5,033 nt of DNA from assembly GCA_946222885.1 (NCBI GenBank), contig CAMIAK010000030.1, positions 1-5,033 on the forward strand. Direction: 5' to 3'. This DNA comes from an uncultured Nesterenkonia sp. Its GTDB lineage: Bacteria > Actinomycetota > Actinomycetes > Actinomycetales > Micrococcaceae. A program made the position numbers and the translations under genes. Each line of letters starts with the position of its first letter. The stretch's first letter is position 1. Shown in pieces: positions 1 to 4,521 of the stretch. The notes beneath the pieces were generated by a model. That model saw only the letters and a program-made list of their open reading frames with translations. It was not told the origin of the DNA and made no database searches.

Positions 1-103
1 TACTCCTCGCCGGATAACCCGCTGCTGTTGCGACGACCCCTAGAAACCGCCCCCCTCTGGAGAGCAGATGTATCCCTGAAAAGGGGACGTCGTTTCGAGC
101 AGG

Positions 104-916
104 TCAGTACGGCAGGGTGTGCAGGCGGTGCTCCAGCGCCTGCTGGCGGTCCTGCTGACGGCGCAGCCTGCGGTACTCGCGGTTGCGCCGCTCCGCCATG
201 ACCGCTGTGAGGAACTCCATCGGCGCCGCCGGCGGCGGGGGAGGGGAGACGTAGGGCTGCAGCTCACCGGCCAGCCGGGCCGCGCTGTGCTGCAGCATCG
301 GCAGGTGCCCGGCGCGGTCGGTCTCCGCTCCGCGCAGCAGCCGTGAGATGCGCAGGGCCAGCTCGTCCGGGACCCGGCCCAGGTCGGCGATCTGCGTCCA
401 GGACTGCAGGTGCTGGGGCACCGGAAGCATCATCGGTCGGATCTTCGGCTGGCGCACCTGCACGCCGTAGGTGCCGGCGACCATATCGCCCAGCCGCTTG
501 CCGCGGGAGCTGAACAGCGCGCAGAGCACCGGCACCACCCCCATGGTGAACAGGAACTCCCCGACGCCGACCATCACCCGGATCACCGAGTGCCGGAGCC
601 GCAGGGAGCCGCCGTCGTCGCGGACCACCCGCAGCCCGAAGATCACCCGTCCCAGGCTGCGGCCGCGGGAGAGGGTCTCGATGGTGACCGGCAGGACGAC
701 GAAGCAGGTGATGGCTCCGCCCAGCAGGATCGCAGAGTAGAGGGCGCCGTCCATGGTGGCCGCGGCGATGCCGCTGGTGTAGCCGAAGAGGATGGCGAAG
801 GCGGTGTAGACCAGGCCGTAGAGGATCAGGTCGATGATCAGCGAGGCGCCGCGGACGAACAGGGAGGCGGCAGGCAGCTCGAGCTGGACGGCCTCGCCGG
901 TGACCACGGTACGCAC
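104..916 (-). CDS. RDD-family polytopic membrane protein
   Basis: Predicted inner-membrane protein of the RDD family; the molecular role is unknown, and transport or membrane-stress functions have been proposed for some relatives. With the GTG at 916 it has 270 residues. The N-terminus (VVTGEAVQLELPAAS) is typical of actinobacterial members. Family hallmarks are visible: Arg22 and Asp29 at the first helix, GRSLGRVIFGLRVV at about 85-98, and RLGDMVAGT at 141-149. Hydrophobic segments lie near 25-46, 58-78 and 114-135. The tail is cytoplasmic in character, with a five-proline run followed by FLTAVMAERR and a basic, probably helical end rich in Arg and Gln. Start choice: the GTG at 916 lies 6 nt after a TAGGCT -10 box (leaderless reading), while an in-frame GTG at 907 has GGGAGG 9 nt upstream (267 residues). 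The gene is divergent from the spoIIM-like gene. Family call is firm; function is not known. Confidence 0.92.
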   Translation of the reverse strand: MRTVVTGEAVQLELPAASLFVRGASLIIDLILYGLVYTAFAILFGYTSGIAAATMDGALYSAILLGGAITCFVVLPVTIETLSRGRSLGRVIFGLRVVRDDGGSLRLRHSVIRVMVGVGEFLFTMGVVPVLCALFSSRGKRLGDMVAGTYGVQVRQPKIRPMMLPVPQHLQSWTQIADLGRVPDELALRISRLLRGAETDRAGHLPMLQHSAARLAGELQPYVSPPPPPAAPMEFLTAVMAERRNREYRRLRRQQDRQQALEHRLHTLPY

Positions 917-922
917 CCTCCC

Positions 923-949
923 AGCCTATATGTCCGGCTGACATGTCGT
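923..949 (-). promoter_or_regulatory. Candidate promoter of the RDD gene (leaderless geometry)
   Basis: On the minus strand, TAGGCT (923-928) fits the actinobacterial TANNNT -10 pattern. ACGACA (944-949) is a 4/6 match to TTGACA with a 15-nt spacer. The -10 box ends 6 nt before the GTG at 916, so the expected transcript start falls on or next to that codon. The -35 match and short spacer make this weaker than the opposing promoter. Confidence 0.45.
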
Positions 950-965
950 CCCCAGCCGATAGGGT
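938..965 (+). promoter_or_regulatory. Candidate promoter of the spoIIM-like gene (leaderless geometry)
   Basis: CTGACA (938-943) matches TTGACA at 5 of 6 positions. TAGGGT (960-965), a TANNNT-type -10 box, follows after a 16-nt spacer. Only 6 nt (GGGCGC) separate the -10 box from the ATG at 972, so the transcript would begin at or within a base or two of the start codon, giving a leaderless mRNA. There is no good Shine-Dalgarno sequence, which agrees with this. The -35 box directly abuts that of the divergent RDD promoter. Confidence 0.55.
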
Positions 966-971
966 GGGCGC

Positions 972-1961
972 ATGGACATCGACGCCTTCGTCGCAGTGCA
1001 CCAGGGGGAGTGGGACCGGCTGGCCGCCCTCTCGGACCGGCGTCGTCTCTCCGCGGAGGAGGCCGATGAGCTGCTGAGGCTCTACCAGCGGACCTCGGCG
1101 CATCTGTCCATGATCCAGTCGGTGGAGCCCGACGGCGCTCTCGCCGCGGGGCTCTCCGCGCGCCTGGGCAGGGCGCGGACCCAGCTGACCGGAGCGGGGG
1201 AGAACCTCTTCGTCTCGGTGGCCTATTTCTTCGCCCAGACGCTGCCGGCGGCGTTCTACCGGATCCGCTGGCTGACAGTGATCATCGGCCTTACGTTCGT
1301 GGGGGTGGGCTTCGGCTTCGGACTGTGGGCGTACCACCATCCGCAGCTGGACCTGCTGATGCCGGAGGCCGCCCGGGAGCAGTACGCCTCGCAGGACTTC
1401 GTGGACTACTACTCGGAGCATCCGAACAGCTCCTTCGCCGCCCAGGTGTGGACCAACAACGCGTGGATCGCCGCGCAGATGGTCGCCTTCGGGGTGGCCG
1501 GGGTGTGGGTGCCGTTCGTGCTGCTGATCAACGCGCAGGGAGTCGGCGTCGCCGGCGGCGTGATGGCCGAGCAGGGCGAGGCCGCCGCCTTCTGGCTGAA
1601 CATCCTGCCGCACGGGCTGATGGAGCTGACCGCGGTGTTCATCGCCGGGGCGGCGGGGCTGCGGATCTTCTGGGCGTGGGTGGCGCCGGGGCAGAAGCGC
1701 CGGCTGACCGCGCTGGCGGAGGAGGGGCGCAGACTCATCACCGTGGCGATCGGGCTGGTGCTGGTGCTGCTGGTCTCGGGAGTGGTGGAGGGCTTCGTGA
1801 CGCCCTCGGACCTCCATCCGGCGGTGAAGATCGGGATCGGGGCGCTGGTGCTGGCCGCCTACTGGGCCTACACCCTGATCCTGGGCCGCCGTGCCTACCG
1901 TGCCGGGGTGACCGGAGACCTCGGCCGCTACGACTCGGGCGCCCACGAGCTGACCGCCTGA
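972..1961 (+). CDS. SpoIIM (stage II sporulation protein M, DUF95) family membrane protein
   Basis: Polytopic membrane protein of the SpoIIM family. In Bacillus, SpoIIM takes part in engulfment peptidoglycan remodelling with SpoIID and SpoIIP. Actinobacterial homologues occur in non-sporulating species and their role is not established. The 329-residue product starts with about 95 hydrophilic, helical residues, then carries hydrophobic segments near 100-121, 166-190, 210-237, 255-275 and 285-305. Family motifs are WTNNAWIAAQMVAFG (160-174), LINAQGVGVAGG (185-196), and LPHGLMELTAVFIAGAAGL (212-230), plus VEGFVTPS just after the fourth segment. Length and motif order look complete. It starts at the ATG at 972, directly downstream of a TAGGGT -10 box and without a strong ribosome binding site. 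It is divergent from the RDD gene; such pairs are common in actinobacteria, often near MoxR-type ATPase and DUF58 genes, which are not in this window. Confidence 0.93.
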   Translation: MDIDAFVAVHQGEWDRLAALSDRRRLSAEEADELLRLYQRTSAHLSMIQSVEPDGALAAGLSARLGRARTQLTGAGENLFVSVAYFFAQTLPAAFYRIRWLTVIIGLTFVGVGFGFGLWAYHHPQLDLLMPEAAREQYASQDFVDYYSEHPNSSFAAQVWTNNAWIAAQMVAFGVAGVWVPFVLLINAQGVGVAGGVMAEQGEAAAFWLNILPHGLMELTAVFIAGAAGLRIFWAWVAPGQKRRLTALAEEGRRLITVAIGLVLVLLVSGVVEGFVTPSDLHPAVKIGIGALVLAAYWAYTLILGRRAYRAGVTGDLGRYDSGAHELTA

Positions 1962-2000
1962 TCCCTTCCCTCGCCGCCGTGGAGGGTCTCCGGCGGCCCT

Positions 2001-2024
2001 GACCTGCCGACTCTCCGGCAGGTC
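2001..2024 (+). terminator. Hairpin after the spoIIM-like gene, probable terminator
   Basis: A perfect 9-bp stem, GACCTGCCG (2001-2009) with CGGCAGGTC (2016-2024), encloses a 6-nt loop. It lies about 40 nt after the TGA of the spoIIM-like gene. A second, 7-bp hairpin lies just before it (GCCGCCG 1973-1979 with CGGCGGC 1991-1997). No U tract follows, as is usual in high-GC actinobacteria. Its place between two co-directional genes supports separate transcription of the downstream gene. Confidence 0.55.
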
Positions 2025-2050
2025 TGCACGAAATCCGCCCCGCTCGGCCG

Positions 2051-2056
2051 TACCTT
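2051..2056 (+). promoter_or_regulatory. Candidate -10 box of the Lit-like gene
   Basis: TACCTT fits TANNNT and would place the transcript start near 2062-2064, a short leader of about 27 nt that contains the ribosome binding site for the ATG at 2090. No convincing -35 box was found at the right distance, so this is tentative. The placement after the spoIIM hairpins is sensible. Confidence 0.35.
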
Positions 2057-2077
2057 AGAAAGTGGTCAACAATGCGT

Positions 2078-2084
2078 GGAGAGG
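2078..2084 (+). promoter_or_regulatory. Ribosome binding site that sets the start at 2090
   Basis: GGAGAGG lies 5 nt before the ATG at 2090. An in-frame ATG 18 nt upstream (2072) has no Shine-Dalgarno sequence, and its own codons contain this one. The downstream ATG is therefore the better start. Confidence 0.75.
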
Positions 2085-2089
2085 CAGTG

Positions 2090-3589
2090 ATGAGCGCGAA
2101 TTCAGAGAACCCTCGCCGCGAGGAGAACTCCGGCAAGAGCCCGAAGGAGTCCGGCGACTTCGAGTCCGGCCTGGACTACGGAGCCTTCGCCGGAGATGAG
2201 CCCGACTTCCCGGAGGATCACCTCGAGGAGGGGCAGAAGTCTGCCTCTTCGGGGAAGGCCCCCATGTTCTCTGCCGCGCTGAACGGCGATGACGACGCCG
2301 GCCCCTCCGCTGAGCCCACGGGCGCCCCGAAGGCCGGTGCTCCGGCTCCTGCCGAGAAGGACCCGCAGGACAAGGCCCCGCAGGAGGATTCCGCGAAGCC
2401 TGCCTCCGCCCCTGCGCCGAAGCCCGCTGAGACCGCGGTGTCCGAGGACGACCAGGCCACCACGGCGGTGCCGCCGGTGCCTGCGGACAACAGGACCCGC
2501 GCGCTGAACGACACCGCCGCCGCGGTGCCGGGCACCGCTGCCGCGCGTTCCTCCGCCGATGATGCTGCGAAGACCGGCGCTTCCCCTGCCGGTGTTTCGG
2601 AGACTGCGGCGAAGAAGGAGGCTCCTGCTGAGGAGAAGCTCTCCAAGAAGGAGCTGAAGCAGCGGGAGAAGGAGGCCGCCCGCCGGGAGAAGGAAGAGGC
2701 CAAGGCTGAGAAGCAGTCGGCCAAGCACGCCCGGAAGAACCAGGATGAGGACGTCTTCACCCCGTACGCCGGCGGCACAGTGGGCCGCACGGCATCGGGC
2801 GAGGAGATCACCGATCAAGACCTGGACGAGGAGGTGGAGAAGGACAAGCGCGGCGTCTCGCGGTTCATGCAGGTGCTGCTGGCGATCTTCTTCCCCCTGC
2901 TGATCACCGTGGCGGCGATCCGCCTGGTCGCCTCCCCGGTGTTCCTGTGGGCCGCCTACAACCGTCCGGGCTTCCCCTCCGATGCCTACGGCTTCGACGA
3001 CGCCGACCGCCTGGTCTACGGGTCCTACGGACTGGACTACCTGTTCAACGCGGCGAACTCCCGCTACCTCTCCGAGCTGGCCCCGGAGGGTGAGACGCTG
3101 TTCACCGACTCCGAGGTCGCCCATATGACGGACGTGAAGTTCGTGATGATGTGGACGATGATCGGGGCGGCGATCCTGCTGGTGCTGGCCCTGCTGTTCG
3201 GACTGCTGCTGCGCTCCTGGCGTCCCGGCGGCTTCGTCCGCGGACTCTTCGCCGGCGCGTGGGTGACGCTGGGCCTGATCGGTGCGGCCGCTGCGCTGGC
3301 GATCGTGAACTGGCAGATGTTCTTCGAGGAGTTCCACCGCCTGTTCTTCGCCGACGGCACCTGGACCTTCTCCGAGGATTCCACTCTGATCCGCCTCTAC
3401 CCGGAACAGTTCTGGATCGACGCCGGCATCGGCGTGGCAGCCCTGGTGATCCTGATCTCGCTGTTCGTGCTGATCACCACCTGGCCGACCCGCCGCCGCC
3501 GTGAGCGCCGTGCCGCCCGTCTGGACGAGGTCAAGCAGCGCCGCCGCGAGAAGCTCATCGCCGAGCTCACCAAGGGCGCTGAGGACTGA
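2090..3589 (+). CDS. TIGR01906/DUF1461 (Lit-like) membrane protein with a long disordered N-terminal extension
   Basis: The C-terminal half is a four-helix TIGR01906/DUF1461 membrane domain, the family of lipoprotein intramolecular transacylase (Lit), which in some Firmicutes moves an acyl chain from the lipid to the N-terminal Cys of lipoproteins. With the ATG at 2090 the product has 499 residues. Residues 1-255 are hydrophilic and Ala/Pro/Glu/Lys-rich, with a charged, probably helical stretch at 183-218. Helices lie near 259-286, 351-374, 383-406 and 443-463. The extracytoplasmic loop after helix 1 contains LFTDSEVAHMTDVK (337-350, His345). FEEFHRLFFADGTWTF (412-427) carries His416 and is followed by LYPEQFW (436-442). 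The histidines are 71 residues apart, close to the catalytic pair I recall for Bacillus Lit (His85/His157). The tail after 466 is very basic. Usual family length is about 210-230 residues, so the extension is notable. Family is firm; transacylase activity here is inference. Confidence 0.88.
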   Translation: MSANSENPRREENSGKSPKESGDFESGLDYGAFAGDEPDFPEDHLEEGQKSASSGKAPMFSAALNGDDDAGPSAEPTGAPKAGAPAPAEKDPQDKAPQEDSAKPASAPAPKPAETAVSEDDQATTAVPPVPADNRTRALNDTAAAVPGTAAARSSADDAAKTGASPAGVSETAAKKEAPAEEKLSKKELKQREKEAARREKEEAKAEKQSAKHARKNQDEDVFTPYAGGTVGRTASGEEITDQDLDEEVEKDKRGVSRFMQVLLAIFFPLLITVAAIRLVASPVFLWAAYNRPGFPSDAYGFDDADRLVYGSYGLDYLFNAANSRYLSELAPEGETLFTDSEVAHMTDVKFVMMWTMIGAAILLVLALLFGLLLRSWRPGGFVRGLFAGAWVTLGLIGAAAALAIVNWQMFFEEFHRLFFADGTWTFSEDSTLIRLYPEQFWIDAGIGVAALVILISLFVLITTWPTRRRRERRAARLDEVKQRRREKLIAELTKGAED

Positions 3590-3610
3590 TGGTCTGAGTC
3601 TTCGTCAGAG

Positions 3611-3661
3611 ATACGCAGGAGGCCGGCCGTCCCGTTGTGGGATGGCCGGCCTCCTGCGTAT
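3611..3661. terminator. Long bidirectional hairpin terminator between convergent genes
   Basis: The 18-nt arm ATACGCAGGAGGCCGGCC (3611-3628) is repeated as its exact complement at 3644-3661. The pairing continues inward through a G-U pair, a T-A pair and CCC/GGG, giving about 23 bp closed by a 5-nt loop (3634-3638). It begins 22 nt after the lit-like stop and ends 14 nt before the stop of the minus-strand 94-residue gene. It can therefore end transcripts from both sides. There is no U tract. Confidence 0.85.
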
Positions 3662-3675
3662 GTGAAGCATTGTCT

Positions 3676-3960
3676 TCAGGCACGGAACATACTGGCGAAG
3701 CGCACCCACAGATCTTTCCACCAGGGGCGATCGATGATCTTCTGAGCATCAAGCTTGAGCTCTTCGTAGAAGAGCACCCGTCTGCGGTTCTCTTCGCTGC
3801 TTGCGTGGAAGATCTTCTCCCCGTAGGTGGGGAGACGGATCGGGTACCCTTCTGCATCGGGCGGCGCTGAGTTCACCGGATCCTCATACATGGGATACTT
3901 CGTCCGCTGCCGTTCAGTCACCATATTCGTCATTATCGCCGACTCTCGGTGTGCTGTCAT
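3676..3960 (-). CDS. Hypothetical protein, 94 residues, second gene of a small cassette
   Basis: I do not recognise this protein. It has no signal peptide and no membrane helix. Residues 1-20 are polar; 21-50 are rich in Tyr and Pro (KYPMYEDP, GYPIRLPTYGEK). A charged, probably helical stretch at 54-78 (SSEENRRRVLFYEELKLDAQKIIDR) follows, then an amphipathic, Trp-rich end (PWWKDLWVRFASMFRA) that could lie on a membrane. Several in-frame ATGs exist. The one at 3960 is chosen because GGGGAGAG precedes it closely; starts at 3978 (100 residues), 3933 or 3924 are possible. The start lies 47 nt inside the preceding gene, so translation is probably coupled. Base composition differs from the neighbours: 3661-3960 is 167/300 G+C by hand count. 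That, with the position between two core genes, suggests an accessory gene. It may work with the membrane protein encoded just upstream. Confidence 0.7.
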   Translation of the reverse strand: MTAHRESAIMTNMVTERQRTKYPMYEDPVNSAPPDAEGYPIRLPTYGEKIFHASSEENRRRVLFYEELKLDAQKIIDRPWWKDLWVRFASMFRA

Positions 3961-4285
3961 CAGTCTCTCCCCGGCCACTCTGCTGCAGGGAATCGGTCAG
4001 TGCCCGAAAGAGGGCCGCATCTGATCTGAGGGTTCTTCCCTCATCAAGAAGGGTCTGGAGCACAGCGTCACCTGCTCGCCTGTGTTCCTCGGAGGGGGAC
4101 AATGCCTGTTCCGCCGACCATCGGACTCTCTCCCACCATGCGGTCCGAGCGTCCGCCCGGTGCCGTTGCAGAAGGCCGAGGAGTGCGACCAGCACGGCGA
4201 CAGTGGTGAGAAGAGGGAAGAGATCGGTGATGGATTCCAGGCGCCAGAAATTCGCTGGTTCCTCCCGATGAAGATGGATGTGCAT
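3914..4285 (-). CDS. Small single-pass membrane protein of unknown function, 123 residues
   Basis: Function unknown. A short His-rich N-terminus (MHIHLHREEP) precedes one hydrophobic helix at about 19-39 (ITDLFPLLTTVAVLVALLGLL). A basic stop-transfer stretch follows (QRHRADAR), then a cytoplasmic, mostly helical domain with ARTAWWERVRWSAEQAL (46-62) and a Leu-rich helix to about 95. The last 20 residues are acidic and polar. The pattern of a helix followed by a basic stretch, WW..V.W..E.AL and RR.G...L..L resembles small uncharacterised membrane proteins I associate with actinobacterial genomes, but I cannot name a family with confidence. The ATG at 4285 has AGGAG at 4291-4295 (minus strand), 5 nt away. 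The 94-residue gene starts 47 nt before this gene ends. No clear promoter was identified; a weak TAGGTA at 4309-4314 is the best -10 candidate. Confidence 0.75.
   Translation of the reverse strand: MHIHLHREEPANFWRLESITDLFPLLTTVAVLVALLGLLQRHRADARTAWWERVRWSAEQALSPSEEHRRAGDAVLQTLLDEGRTLRSDAALFRALTDSLQQSGRGETDDSTPRVGDNDEYGD
3965..3972 (-). promoter_or_regulatory. Ribosome binding site inside the upstream gene
   Basis: On the minus strand GGGGAGAG sits 4 nt before the ATG at 3960, with the GGAG core about 6-7 nt from the start. It lies within the last codons of the 123-residue gene and decides the start of the 94-residue gene. Confidence 0.6.
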
Positions 4286-4348
4286 CGCCGCTCCTGCTGC
4301 CGTGGTAGTACCTACGGTAGGAGGAGCGGGGGTGTCCGACGGCGGAGA

Positions 4349-4360
4349 AGGAGCGCTCCT
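4349..4360. repeat. 12-bp perfect palindrome in the leader region of the small cassette
   Basis: AGGAGCGCTCCT is a perfect 6+6 palindrome 64 bp upstream of the ATG at 4285. It lies in the 163-bp spacer (4286-4448) between the ugd hairpin and the cassette. The same spacer holds GGGGTTCCCC (4390-4399) and a small CTGAG/CTCAG hairpin (4415-4427), and otherwise shows no gene. An operator role is possible but unsupported beyond symmetry and place. Confidence 0.3.
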
Positions 4361-4448
4361 GTGGAGTCCTGAGAGGGTTGTTCAGGTGTGGGGTTCCCCG
4401 GTGGAGGAATCTGACTGAGCAACTCAGCCAGCGCTCAAGGGTGCGACA

Positions 4449-4497
4449 CAGGCGGGAGGCCGGCAGTCCATGACGTGACCGGCCGGCCTCCCGCCTG
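4449..4497 (-). terminator. Hairpin terminator downstream of ugd
   Basis: A perfect 16-bp stem, CAGGCGGGAGGCCGGC (4449-4464) with its complement at 4482-4497, encloses a 17-nt loop in which GTC/GAC can pair further. It starts 24 nt beyond the ugd stop on the minus strand and lacks a U tract. Its core GGCCGGCCTCC is shared with the hairpin at 3611-3661. Confidence 0.75.
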
Positions 4498-4521
4498 GCA
4501 GAGGTTCAGGTGGTCCTTGGG

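Noticed and set aside
1..103. Possible tail of another gene or a terminator left of the RDD gene
   Set aside because: The plus-strand frames give only short, unconvincing tails (one stops at 41-43, another runs deep into the RDD gene). The inverted repeat 31-41 / 82-92 is imperfect with a 40-nt loop, and the small CCCT-GAAA-AGGG hairpin (74-85) is too weak to call a terminator.
264..1946. A 560-codon open frame on the minus strand spanning the RDD and spoIIM-like genes
   Set aside because: It runs antisense to spoIIM and in another frame of the RDD gene. Its translation is an Arg/Gly/His/Pro-rich shadow with no domain, while both real genes show clear family motifs.
2072..2089. ATG at 2072 as start of the Lit-like protein
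   Set aside because: It would lie about 9 nt into the predicted transcript without a ribosome binding site, whereas the ATG at 2090 follows GGAGAGG by 5 nt.
2102..3337. A 411-codon open frame antisense to the Lit-like gene
   Set aside because: The protein is a Leu/Gly/Arg-rich artefact of the biased third codon positions of the lit-like gene. It has no recognisable motif, and the plus-strand frame has a ribosome binding site and a family domain.
3676..4285. The two small genes as a toxin-antitoxin or holin-like pair
   Set aside because: Size, overlap and the single membrane helix invite the idea, but no known toxin, antitoxin or holin motif is visible and there are no phage genes nearby. 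Kept as unknown.
3801..4372. Plus-strand open frames across the cassette (3801-4271, 4082-4372)
   Set aside because: They are Arg/Ser-rich translations without hydrophobic pattern or ribosome binding sites. The minus-strand frames have good Shine-Dalgarno sites and a clear membrane helix.
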